Of a stretch of DNA of 49,837 bases, positions 17,168 through 26,482 are shown in pieces. The DNA lies in contig JALGVQ010000003.1 in NCBI GenBank assembly GCA_025774615.1, forward strand, positions 1-49,837, given 5' to 3'. The DNA is from a bacterium (GTDB taxonomy: Bacteria > Blakebacterota > Blakebacteria > Blakebacterales > Blakebacteraceae). The position numbers and the translations under genes are program-made. Positions within the stretch are counted from its first letter, which is position 1; each line of letters begins with the position of its first letter. A model generated the notes under the pieces. It saw nothing but the letters and a program-made list of their open reading frames with translations, was not told where the DNA came from and did no database searches.

Positions 17168-18105
17168 GGAGAGATCTCAGGAAGATCGACATCTGCGGGA
17201 AGCCCGATCTTTAACAGGCCGTCGGGATTCGAGACAGCCACCTTCACCGCGAAGACGAGGTCTACTCTGGCCTCGATCGTCTGTACGTTCTTCGGGGTGA
17301 ACTCGGCTTCATCCGATATATGGACGACCCGACCCGGGAAACTTCGATCGGGGAAGGAGTCCACCCGAACGATCGCCTCTCCGCCAAGCTGGATCCGGCC
17401 GATGAGCAACGCGGGAACGTATACCCGGACGAAGAGCTCATCCAGGTCAGCAATCCGCACGATCCCCCGACCGGGAGCCGCGACCTCACCGGGCTCCATG
17501 AACACCGTGATGACCGTTCCCGTCCGGGGCGCGGTGATGCGGCATTCGCCGATCTGGCGAGTGAGTGACGCCAGACGAAGCTGTATCTCCTCTTCCTGCA
17601 CGGGGAATACATCGAACGCAGTCTCCGCCGACTCGACCTGTCTGGCCGCAAGCTCGACCATCGATTCCAGATCATCGAGCTGAGCCCTGGTCGCGGCGGC
17701 ACCCTCCACGAGTCTTTTCACCCGGTCACGATTGAGGATCGCCTGATCGAGCTGTTCCCGCACGGCCGCCAACGCGGTTTCGGCCTGCCGCCGCTGCACG
17801 GTTATCGCCCGCAGTCCGACGCGTGCCAGTTCCCGGGCTTCCACCAGAGCAGTCGAATCGACAAGAGCGACCAGACCTCCCTCCTCGATCCGATCTCCCT
17901 CCTCGACCGCGCGCAGAAGCAGGCGTCCGCCGATCACCGGAGAGACCACCACTTCCTCGGCTTCCAGGGTTCCCGATCCCCAGAGCAGTGCCGGTTCCTC
18001 TTCCTCACATCCCGGCAGAAGGATGAGCAGCAATAAAAATGAAACGTGGATCGGGGAACGTATGATCGTGCCGATCCTTGAGTCGCGGAAATCGCTGATC
18101 AGCAT
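17164..18105 (-). CDS. HlyD-family membrane fusion/periplasmic adaptor protein (lipoprotein-like N-terminus)
   Basis: LLLILLPGCEEE lipobox-like sequence, then GSGTLEAEEVVVSPVIGGRLLLRAVEEGDRIEEGGLVALVDS, coiled coil, and CRITAPRTGTVITVFMEPGEVAAPGRGIVRIADL. Confidence 0.9.
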   Translation of the reverse strand: MLISDFRDSRIGTIIRSPIHVSFLLLLILLPGCEEEEPALLWGSGTLEAEEVVVSPVIGGRLLLRAVEEGDRIEEGGLVALVDSTALVEARELARVGLRAITVQRRQAETALAAVREQLDQAILNRDRVKRLVEGAAATRAQLDDLESMVELAARQVESAETAFDVFPVQEEEIQLRLASLTRQIGECRITAPRTGTVITVFMEPGEVAAPGRGIVRIADLDELFVRVYVPALLIGRIQLGGEAIVRVDSFPDRSFPGRVVHISDEAEFTPKNVQTIEARVDLVFAVKVAVSNPDGLLKIGLPADVDLPEISP

Positions 18106-18782
18106 CAGCTCGCCTCCTTGCCGGTAAACAGGCCATGGTCGAACAGATCGGCTATGGCGTCAGCCCTCTCCGCCATGAGTTCATCGTATTCACCCGATCC
18201 CAGTTCCCAGATCGATTCGAGCAGTGGACGGGCCGCAAAGGGGAAGATCGACAGGGAGAGTATGTGGAGGAAGAACTGCCGGGGATCTCCCGGACGCACG
18301 GCGCCAGCCTCAATCATCTCCCCGATCTGACCGAACACCCGTTCTACATCGAGACCTGGAATGCTTTCGAACAGCGAACGGACCACCGAGGAGAGATACG
18401 GCCCTCCCGCGGCCAGTTCGTACAGCATCAGTGACCGAAGATGTGGATTCTCCCTGAGGAATCCGAGATAGGAGGAAACGATTGTGAGCAACCGTTCGCG
18501 CGCGTCCAGGTCGGGTTGAATGAAGGTGGGAAACACCTGTCTGAAAATGACCTGAAAATGACTGGTAAGTATCTCCCGGTAGAGGTGCTCCTTGTCCTGG
18601 AAGTGATAGTAGAGCATCGCCTTGTTCACACCGGCTTCATCGGCGATAGCCTGGGTGCGCGCCCCATCAAATCCCTTTTCAGCAAAGTGGATAGTGGCGG
18701 CTTCAAGTATCCTGGATCGGGTACCGCCGCCCCGCTCATCCCCCTCGCCATGGTGTGATCCATTTGTTTCCGATCTCTGCAT
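18105..18782 (-). CDS. TetR/AcrR family transcriptional regulator
   Basis: GTRSRILEAATIHFAEKGFDGARTQAIADEAGVNKAMLYYHFQDKEHLYREIL is a classical TetR HTH. Confidence 0.95.
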   Translation of the reverse strand: MQRSETNGSHHGEGDERGGGTRSRILEAATIHFAEKGFDGARTQAIADEAGVNKAMLYYHFQDKEHLYREILTSHFQVIFRQVFPTFIQPDLDARERLLTIVSSYLGFLRENPHLRSLMLYELAAGGPYLSSVVRSLFESIPGLDVERVFGQIGEMIEAGAVRPGDPRQFFLHILSLSIFPFAARPLLESIWELGSGEYDELMAERADAIADLFDHGLFTGKEAS

Positions 18783-18813
18783 CGATCCTCTCCCGCTGCC
18801 GGAGTAATCAGTA

Positions 18814-18837
18814 TATTAACTAACTGGTTAGTTAATA
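18814..18837. promoter_or_regulatory. Palindromic operator candidate for the adjacent TetR regulator
   Basis: Perfect 11-bp arms with 2-bp centre: TATTAACTAAC-TG-GTTAGTTAATA, 31 nt upstream of the TetR start codon. Confidence 0.75.
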
Positions 18838-19043
18838 CTGGCCCAGAATATATGTCAATATGAATCTGCGTACCGGACCGAACCTGTCGCCATGCCTGTA
18901 TACCATCAGACTCACCTGCGGATAATTGGACTCACCCTCGTATTATTGAGTGGACAGAGTGATGGACCACTCCGTTATCTGTACAGGTGCAGGGTACAAG
19001 CAGTCCTGACCATACCCGGATATCAGTCTGAAAGGACCTGACG

Positions 19044-19709
19044 GTGAAACGCCTGGTTTCCCTTCTTTCCTGTTCCATCATCCTGATCCTCTTCCTCTCC
19101 CCGGCTCTCCGTGCTCAGATCGGACCGACCGCGAGAGAGATTCTGCCCGATCCGCCCCGTTTCATCTTCCAGGTCGGTGGCAATCTGGGCATGCCGGTGG
19201 GAGATCTGGGAGCAACCGATTTCACAAGGGGCGGCTTTGCGACTCAGGGGATCGGTTTCGAACTCAGGGGATATGCCGCGCTCACCAGGCATGTCTCGAT
19301 CTTCGCCGGCTATTTCCGATCGAGGTTCGGCTACGACACGACGATGCTCGAGGAACAGATCGGGCTTCTGATAGAGAATCCGAAACAGGGATTCAGAACT
19401 GTTCATACAGGTGTGCGGTTCTTGTTCTCAGACGCCAGTGAGGCGATTTCCTATATGCAGGGAAGTGTGGGGAGGTACCAATTCGAGAGTCAGGCTACTC
19501 ACGGCGGTGATCTGCTCGTGGATTCGGTCGATTCCGAAATCGGTTACTCACTCGGTGTCGGGGTCATGAACCGTCATATGGGCCCCGGATTCGATGTGAC
19601 CTTCGCGATCCACTTCACCGACGTCACGTTTCCCAACGGGTATAAGATGAAGGCCCGCTGGCTCTCATTCACGATCATGACAGGCCTGGCAGCGGGCAGT
19701 GTGAAGTGA
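19044..19709 (+). CDS. Outer-membrane beta-barrel-like secreted protein
   Basis: Signal peptide (MKRLVSLLSCSIILILFLSPALRAQ) and alternating amphipathic strands ending in RWLSFTIMTGLAAGSVK. GTG start with AAAGGA SD. Confidence 0.65.
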   Translation: MKRLVSLLSCSIILILFLSPALRAQIGPTAREILPDPPRFIFQVGGNLGMPVGDLGATDFTRGGFATQGIGFELRGYAALTRHVSIFAGYFRSRFGYDTTMLEEQIGLLIENPKQGFRTVHTGVRFLFSDASEAISYMQGSVGRYQFESQATHGGDLLVDSVDSEIGYSLGVGVMNRHMGPGFDVTFAIHFTDVTFPNGYKMKARWLSFTIMTGLAAGSVK

Positions 19710-19885
19710 CCGGATGAGACCGACCGTTCTCTTAGCGTTCAACCTCCACCTTTACTTCAACCGCAGCCGGATAGTGAAACGGCGGTAATCGTCGACGCCG
19801 ACTGCCGAACCATCCCCTTCCCGTACTGCGAAACGCAGCGCCGGGCCATAAACAACAGCCGTGTCACATGCCGAATCGAACTTGA

Positions 19886-22360
19886 TCACCTAATCAGGGA
19901 GGAGTTCGATCCCCGGCGGTGTGAGGTATGGCAACCGAAACCTATCGGGGCATCCCCCTCACGCGCGTCTGACCTGACGGGGCCTTCCTCAACGGTACCC
20001 CATCTGAGACCATCAAGATCGAGTTCGAATCCACGCCGACCACTGACCTCCAGCGTCCTGCTCCCCGAGCGGAGGGCACCTTCGTCCGTGCCCTTTCCGG
20101 ACAGCCGTTCATGCACGTTCGGCCGGGGGGCGAATGTGACCGTGAGACCCTCCGGGCCGCTCACCCGGAGAGTGTAACTCACCTGCCGACCTGTATAGGA
20201 CCTGGCAAGGTCCAGGCCGAGGTATCCACCCCCGGGAAGGGGATAGCCGCGCATCTGCATGCGTTTCCACCCGCCTGGCAGCTGGGGGGCGACGGTGATC
20301 GTATTGTTCGGCAGATCGAGTTCCAGCCCCAGAACGCCGCGGATCAGATTGGCCGGGACAGGACTGGCTGAAAATAACTGGTGGGGGACGGTCGTCTCGA
20401 GCGCAGTGAAATAATCCCCCGACATCACCTCCGGTTGTCGGCCGAGCGCATCGATGAAGGTATTGCGGGCGACCTGCTGCAGGTGCTGATACCCGGCATA
20501 CCGGCGTCCGGCGGCATATTCGGCCATGGCCACGTAGCCGGTGAGGAACGGCCAGACGGCCCCGTTGTTATAGCCGACCGGGTCGTAGAAGGAATTATCC
20601 TCAGAGAGCATCCTGGTGCCCCAGTCGGTGGTGATCCGCGCCGAGGCGACCATGTCGAGGGTGTTCTCTGCCGGCTCGCCCTCGATCAGCCCGAAGACGA
20701 TCGGGAATGTGGCCCAGGCAGTAGCGTCGTTCTTCGACTCCCCGCTCACCGCCACCCCGAAATTGAGAGTCTCTGTTTCCGGATCGATGAAGAGTTCTGC
20801 CAGCCGCTCCCTCGCCCTCTGGTGCTCGTTCTGAAAAAATCCGATGAGGTCGAGCTCCCCTCTGAGTTCCGCCAGATAGGCAAGATCGGAGAGCGCCCGG
20901 GTCCAGACCGTGGCGATGAAGACACCTGTTTTCAGCCCTTCACGGAGACTACCCAGTTCGGAGGCTCCAAGCCCGGCCCGGGAGTTGTCCATGAGACCGT
21001 CGCCATCCTCGTCGGCCCACTTCCCGAATTCATACGCCTTCATCAGGTGAGGCCATGACCGTTCGAGCAGGTTCCGGTCGTCGGTCCAGCGGATGTAGTT
21101 GGCAAGCGCCACGATATAGAAAGGGGTCGTGTCGCCGTGTATCCAGGCATAGGGATACTCGCCGAACCAGTCGATGAGCATCGCCGAACGGGTGAGTTCG
21201 TGCATCATCTTCCCATCCTCGCGCTGGAAACCTTCGAGGAACGGGAAAGCGTCGGCCAGGACCCATCCCTGCCCGGCGGCCACGAGACCGAATGAGTTGA
21301 TGCTGGTATCTCCCCCGAAGTACCAGGAGAAACCGGGCCTGAAACCACTCCCCGTCGGACCGAATCCGGCCACCAGCCCGGTGCCGAGTCCCGGCGTCAG
21401 CTGGTGACCATCGGTGAGCGAACTCACCGCCCACCGGTACGCCTCCTCGAGGCGGTCGTCAGGCAATGAAATATCCACCACCCGCGGCCCTTCGGCCCAG
21501 GCACGTTTCCGCTCGGCAAGCAGATCTCCTCCCAGCGCTGCTGCCTTCCGGTATCGCTCGAGCGTTACCTGTCGATCCTCCTCTCCACCGGTGACAATCA
21601 TGACGACTGGGCCTTCACCCGCACGTTCACAGGTAACGGGGATCTCGAACGCATTGGCACCGGCCAGCTGGTGCGCGGGAGCCGATGATCCCCGCGTGGC
21701 GTCCGGTGATCCGATGACGGCGTTTACCTTTCCACGGCTCTCTCCAAGCACGTATCCCGGAACGCCGGCATCGAACCAGGCGTACTGACCACCCATACCG
21801 GCAGGCCACATCGGCAGAAGGTCAGGTATGAACGAAGCGACGATGGTGAGGTCGGTGGAGGTGTCCACCTCAAGGAGCATCACCAGCGTCGGATCCACGG
21901 CATGCGCCAGCAGAGTCTGTCTGATCTGGAAACGGGAATGCACGAAAGTGATCTGTACACCATAAGGACGCACCTCGACCGTGCGGGCCAGATCGGTCAG
22001 GTCAATCTCGCTCCCTACCTCACCGGTGCGGACTGCCAGATTGAAACCATGAAAGACTTTCCACGGCCACACCCACGCCTCGAGTATTCCCTCTTCGGTC
22101 CCCATCCAGACCGCCGAACGGCCGATGGCGTCGATGAAGGCGCCCGGTCTGGCCGGGCCCCGCAACACCCATTCATCCTGGCCGAGTGATTTGACGGGAT
22201 ACGCCCCGTTCGCGGGCGCGAAGTTGAGACGTGCCGACACCCCGGGGACCGTTTCCTGCGCCAGAGTGTCCGCCGGACTGACTGTGAAGAGAAGGGGAAG
22301 CGCCATCACGAAGAGGGCGAATGACATCCTGGTGACAGGTAGTGATCGACAGACACGCAT
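19886..22360 (-). CDS. Secreted glycosidase-like protein (amylo-alpha-1,6-glucosidase / (alpha/alpha)6-barrel debranching type)
   Basis: ORF to 22639. Start at 22360 gives a signal peptide (MRVCRSLPVTRMSFALFVMALPLLFTVSPADTLAQ). Core PGFSWYFGGDTSINSFGLVAAGQ, YAWIHGDTTPFYIVALANYIRWTDD, WADEDGDGLMDNS, YNNGAVWPFLTGY. Confidence 0.8.
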   Translation of the reverse strand: MRVCRSLPVTRMSFALFVMALPLLFTVSPADTLAQETVPGVSARLNFAPANGAYPVKSLGQDEWVLRGPARPGAFIDAIGRSAVWMGTEEGILEAWVWPWKVFHGFNLAVRTGEVGSEIDLTDLARTVEVRPYGVQITFVHSRFQIRQTLLAHAVDPTLVMLLEVDTSTDLTIVASFIPDLLPMWPAGMGGQYAWFDAGVPGYVLGESRGKVNAVIGSPDATRGSSAPAHQLAGANAFEIPVTCERAGEGPVVMIVTGGEEDRQVTLERYRKAAALGGDLLAERKRAWAEGPRVVDISLPDDRLEEAYRWAVSSLTDGHQLTPGLGTGLVAGFGPTGSGFRPGFSWYFGGDTSINSFGLVAAGQGWVLADAFPFLEGFQREDGKMMHELTRSAMLIDWFGEYPYAWIHGDTTPFYIVALANYIRWTDDRNLLERSWPHLMKAYEFGKWADEDGDGLMDNSRAGLGASELGSLREGLKTGVFIATVWTRALSDLAYLAELRGELDLIGFFQNEHQRARERLAELFIDPETETLNFGVAVSGESKNDATAWATFPIVFGLIEGEPAENTLDMVASARITTDWGTRMLSEDNSFYDPVGYNNGAVWPFLTGYVAMAEYAAGRRYAGYQHLQQVARNTFIDALGRQPEVMSGDYFTALETTVPHQLFSASPVPANLIRGVLGLELDLPNNTITVAPQLPGGWKRMQMRGYPLPGGGYLGLDLARSYTGRQVSYTLRVSGPEGLTVTFAPRPNVHERLSGKGTDEGALRSGSRTLEVSGRRGFELDLDGLRWGTVEEGPVRSDAREGDAPIGFGCHTSHRRGSNSSLIR

Positions 22361-22371
22361 CGACTTCTCCT

Positions 22372-23019
22372 TTACGACAGGACGGGGAGACCAAGCAGGT
22401 CGGGTGCGATAAGCGAGACCACAATGACCACGGTCGCCACTGCCAGTATGAGTATTACCACGACCGGAAGCAGATATGCCAGGAGGAGTATCCAGACAGG
22501 GACCTGGTGGATCCGTTTCAGCGCAATGAACTGGAGGATCCCCATCCACATTCCTCCCACCAATGCGCCCACGTAGGGTATGTAGCCGAAAATGGCCGGG
22601 GCGGATGCGTATCCTCCGGCCCTGAAGGTGCCGCCCCACCCACCCCGGGCATGTCCCATCAGTTTGAGCAGGACATGTACGGCACAGAGATCAGCCAGAA
22701 GCGAGGCGAACTGCAGCAGCGGCGCCACGATCACGAATACCCACCAGGGAATCGTGAAGTAGAGGGGTTCAGGCGAGGTGACGAGGATCTCCAGCATCTC
22801 ATTGAGGAATGCGTAGGCGCTGATTCCCGATATGAACATGGGGGGCAAGGTCGTGAGCATCCAGAATCCGACAACGCTCGCGACCGGACCTGAAGGTGGA
22901 AGCGCTTCGAAGAAGAGGATCGGCGCCCTCACCACATCGATGATGGTTCCGAAGAATGCCGTGAGCGGACCGGTCTCTGATATCCGTTCCCAGGCAGGTG
23001 GCATCTGAGGAGCATTCAT
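22372..23019 (-). CDS. Yip1-family multi-TM protein
   Basis: Multiple TM helices; ARGGWGGTFRAGGYASAPAIFGYIPYVGALVGGMWMGILQFIALKRIH. Confidence 0.75.
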   Translation of the reverse strand: MNAPQMPPAWERISETGPLTAFFGTIIDVVRAPILFFEALPPSGPVASVVGFWMLTTLPPMFISGISAYAFLNEMLEILVTSPEPLYFTIPWWVFVIVAPLLQFASLLADLCAVHVLLKLMGHARGGWGGTFRAGGYASAPAIFGYIPYVGALVGGMWMGILQFIALKRIHQVPVWILLLAYLLPVVVILILAVATVVIVVSLIAPDLLGLPVLS

Positions 23020-23061
23020 CCTCTCATCCTAACACTCAAGAGAGTCTTTTCGACAGTCTCC

Positions 23062-24036
23062 TCAAGAACCTGATTCACCCTCCTCATCAGCGATCAGGTC
23101 TCCCCGCTGTTTCAGTATCGAATCGAGAGTGCTCCTGTAGATCAGGAAGACCGTTTCATCCCCACCCTTCCTGATATAATACCGGTTGTTATCATCGGGA
23201 ATCTCACAGACTCTCATCTCGATCGTCGACCCGTCCACGAGACGTCCGTCGATCATGATCACCGGGTTTTCCCAGTCAGCTTCGACCGGATCACCCGGTT
23301 CCGGGAACCCGGAGGCACCGAGACCGGCAACCTTCCGGACGATCGCCATGGCCTTGCTGGAGTCTGCTTCGGCCAACCCTTCCTCAGTCTGAAGCACCCA
23401 GGGAACCTCAGGAGCATCCGGTATGCTCCCCCGGATCGCCAGCGCGTAGTTCACTTCTTCCCCGACCACCTGCAATTGTTCGATGCTCTCGACCGGGAGG
23501 GAGAAGATCGTCCGGTCCTGCCAGGCACTCACTGTCTTGTTGAAGTACCCGCTGAGAAGCCCGCTGGCAGTGTGGACGTCATCCTCGGTGAAACGGCGGA
23601 TAAACGTATGACTGAAATCACTGGTCATCTTCCCGACATACATCGACATCAGCCTCCGGTCGCCCTCTCTGCCTCCGTAGAGCTGGACGAGTACACCGGT
23701 ATCGGCCCCCACCTCGTAGAGATCGTGATTCGCGGAATTGCTCGAGACGACGTTCACCGTCGTGAGCTCCTCGACCTTACCGAGGAGCTCATCAACCAGG
23801 GTCTGGTTTGCGGGATACTCGATCGGAGCGGTGATCAGCCACACCCCACCCCGCTGTTCCAGGGTGACGTCGTTTCCCTTACCGCTGATGGATATCCGGG
23901 TGACATCTTCAATAACCACATCTTCGAAAGAGCGGACCCGGGAGGTTGTTCGTCGCCGTTCCATGCTGTTCCAGGCGATGGTCACCACCAGCAGGACTCC
24001 AAACGCGATCAGCAGTTTTCTTGTGCTTCCTGACAT
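23062..24036 (-). CDS. DUF4340 domain-containing protein
   Basis: N-terminal TM, then ITRISISGKGNDVTLEQRGGVWLITAPIEYPANQTLVDELLGKVEEL. Adjacent to a GldG-like gene, as commonly seen. Confidence 0.8.
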   Translation of the reverse strand: MSGSTRKLLIAFGVLLVVTIAWNSMERRRTTSRVRSFEDVVIEDVTRISISGKGNDVTLEQRGGVWLITAPIEYPANQTLVDELLGKVEELTTVNVVSSNSANHDLYEVGADTGVLVQLYGGREGDRRLMSMYVGKMTSDFSHTFIRRFTEDDVHTASGLLSGYFNKTVSAWQDRTIFSLPVESIEQLQVVGEEVNYALAIRGSIPDAPEVPWVLQTEEGLAEADSSKAMAIVRKVAGLGASGFPEPGDPVEADWENPVIMIDGRLVDGSTIEMRVCEIPDDNNRYYIRKGGDETVFLIYRSTLDSILKQRGDLIADEEGESGS

Positions 24037-24039
24037 GTC

Positions 24040-25725
24040 CTATTCCTCCGATGCTGACGCTACAACTGCCGTTTCATGTTCCCGCCTCCGACGATACCGC
24101 CACCAGAGGAGTCCCGCCAGAATCGCGAGCGTGGAAGGCAGGAGGATGTTCAGCCATTTGATGAGGGCCCGCACAGTGTCGGGAAGTTCCTTCAGGGGGC
24201 GGTGATCGACCTCCTTGGCCCTGATACTTATCAGGGCTTCATCCTGGAAGAGCCAGTCGGCCATGTTGAGCAGCAGGGTGATATTCGCCCCATTCTGATC
24301 GGCAGTCACGAACTGTTCCTTCGCAAAGGTGCCGTCACCCACCACCACTAACCGGTTTTCAACGGGGCCGGAGATGATACCGGGAAGGAACACCGAGTCA
24401 GGAACCGCGGGGGGTGCGCCGAAAGCGCTCGTGAACTCCCCGGTGATCGTGGCCGCCAGGGCGTAGGGTCCACCCTGGAAATTGCCCCCCGCCATCGCCT
24501 GGTTGGGCTGGGTGAAGAAGAACTCTTCCTGAAGGCTGGAGATCTCACTCGAGTAGATGATCGGCTCGATGGTCACGCGCGGTGGTGAAGCCGGCCACGT
24601 GTGGATGGTGTCTGCGTCGACCCAACTCGTGGAGTCCGGCATGGCGAATGAAGTATCTATCGGGCTCACATAGAAGAACACCGCGTCGCTCATATTCTTT
24701 ACCATCGGGTGTTCTTTATTGTAATTCCGGATCCTCGGGAAGAAGGGGTAGGGCATCTGCTCCTGGACCCGGAACATGCCGCGCTGTGACGTCACACCGA
24801 TCGGAAAGTTGTACCGATCCATCACCAGCGCTTTCCGCACCCGGATGCCGTAGTAAGCGAGCCACGAATCCATTCCAAGGAGCATCGGTTGAGCCATTCC
24901 CTGCTGTGACCGCTGCAGATCGGCATCGACCGCGTCTATAAGCCACGCGGTCCGCCCGCCGCGCATGATGAACTGATCGATGGCGTACCGCTCCCACTTG
25001 CTGAAACCCTCAACCGGTCCGACGATATAGAGTGCCTCGATATCGGGCGGCACCGATCTGAAGCTGTCGACCGAAACCGTTCTGATCTGATAGTGGCGTG
25101 CCAGCTCTCTCGTCCAGGTCTGCAGATCGGTATCCGGCTCTGCCATACCATGTCCGGAGAGGAACCCGATGACCGGGAGCGATTCCTGGCTCACCCGCCT
25201 GATGGCCGTGGTGATATCATATTCGAGACCGGCAGTCTGCTGGACGAAGGGGATCGTCTCGGTCCGATCCTGGTACATGAACACAAGGGCAAGGTAGACC
25301 AGCCGATACTCCACCTTGTCCCGCTCGATGACCTGCGCCTGGACCGGCTGGATACCGAAGGCCAGTGCCTCCTGCTCCAGCTCCTCATCACTCGACGGAT
25401 CGACGAATTCGAAGTGAACCTTCTGCCGGCCATAGGCCTGGTAGTCATCCAGCTTGTCCCTGACATACCGCGAGATGCCGACGGCCTGCGCCGGCAGGTC
25501 GCTGCTGAAATACGCCTTGATGGTCAACCTGTCATTGAGTGACCGGACCACTTCCTTGCTCGCCGAACTGAGACTGTAGATACCCCGACCGGAAAGGTCG
25601 AGACGGAGGAAGAGGTTCGTGCCGAGAACATTCGCGACAATCAGTATCCCGGTTATCAGGATCAGGTTTGTCAGGCGGGTCCTGCGGAGTTGCATTGCCT
25701 TCTGGTGAATCATCTGCTCGCTCAT
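24040..25725 (-). CDS. GldG-like ABC-associated protein
   Basis: TM, then SSASKEVVRSLNDRLTIKAYFSSDLPAQAVGISRYVRDKLDDYQAYGRQKVHFEFVDPSSDEELEQEALAFGIQPVQAQVIERDKVEYRLVYLALVFMYQDRTETIPFV. C-terminal TM with basic tail. Start taken at 25725. Confidence 0.88.
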   Translation of the reverse strand: MSEQMIHQKAMQLRRTRLTNLILITGILIVANVLGTNLFLRLDLSGRGIYSLSSASKEVVRSLNDRLTIKAYFSSDLPAQAVGISRYVRDKLDDYQAYGRQKVHFEFVDPSSDEELEQEALAFGIQPVQAQVIERDKVEYRLVYLALVFMYQDRTETIPFVQQTAGLEYDITTAIRRVSQESLPVIGFLSGHGMAEPDTDLQTWTRELARHYQIRTVSVDSFRSVPPDIEALYIVGPVEGFSKWERYAIDQFIMRGGRTAWLIDAVDADLQRSQQGMAQPMLLGMDSWLAYYGIRVRKALVMDRYNFPIGVTSQRGMFRVQEQMPYPFFPRIRNYNKEHPMVKNMSDAVFFYVSPIDTSFAMPDSTSWVDADTIHTWPASPPRVTIEPIIYSSEISSLQEEFFFTQPNQAMAGGNFQGGPYALAATITGEFTSAFGAPPAVPDSVFLPGIISGPVENRLVVVGDGTFAKEQFVTADQNGANITLLLNMADWLFQDEALISIRAKEVDHRPLKELPDTVRALIKWLNILLPSTLAILAGLLWWRYRRRREHETAVVASASEE

Positions 25726-25738
25726 TTCATCCCCTCCT

Positions 25739-26482
25739 TTATTCTTTCCGATCCGCCAGACGGTCGGCGGCAAATGCCAGTCCCAGGACCGTCAGGGAGA
25801 GGAAGTAGAGCAGGTCGCGACTGTCGAGTACTCCCCTCGACAGATTGTCGAGATGGTAACCGAGGGAGAGGTACTCCAGGACTCCGGCGATACCCGCGGG
25901 AAGGAAGACAATGACACTGTCGAGTATGAAGAGCGTGAAGAGAACCGCGAACGCAAAGACGAACGCAACGATCTGGTTCCGGCTCAGACTCGACGCGAAC
26001 AGTCCGAGCGCGCAACCGGCTGAGCCCATGAGCATCAGACCGAGGTAACCACCGATCACCGCTCCTTCATCGGGATTACCCAGGAGGAAGATGGTGAACC
26101 AGTAGATGGAGGTGAAGAGAAGTGTCGCAGCCAGGAGGGTGACCCCGGCGAGCCATTTGGCGATCACGATCTCCATATCACTGATCGGATAGGTCACGAG
26201 CAACTGCAGGGAACCGCTCTGCCGCTCTTCAGCAAGAAGCCGCATGGTGATGGCAGGTATGAAGAACACGAATATCAGGCGTCCCACCTCAAAGAAGGTG
26301 CGTAAGCTCGCCTTTCCGCCCAGGAAGAGATCGTTCGCGAAGAACCAGCCCGCCATGAGGAGGAAGACGCTCATCACGACGTACGCGATCGGGGAATTGA
26401 AGTAGGCCTTCAACTCCTTTTTGTAGAGTGCCGTGATATTGCTGTTGGCTATCGCAGTGAGATTCAGAGTCGACATGTTCAC
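25739..26482 (-). CDS. GldF-like ABC-2 permease
   Basis: YKKELKAYFNSPIAYVVMSVFLLMAGWFF...PAITMRLLAEERQSGSLQLLVTYPISDMEIVIAKWLAG. Confidence 0.9.
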   Translation of the reverse strand: MNMSTLNLTAIANSNITALYKKELKAYFNSPIAYVVMSVFLLMAGWFFANDLFLGGKASLRTFFEVGRLIFVFFIPAITMRLLAEERQSGSLQLLVTYPISDMEIVIAKWLAGVTLLAATLLFTSIYWFTIFLLGNPDEGAVIGGYLGLMLMGSAGCALGLFASSLSRNQIVAFVFAFAVLFTLFILDSVIVFLPAGIAGVLEYLSLGYHLDNLSRGVLDSRDLLYFLSLTVLGLAFAADRLADRKE

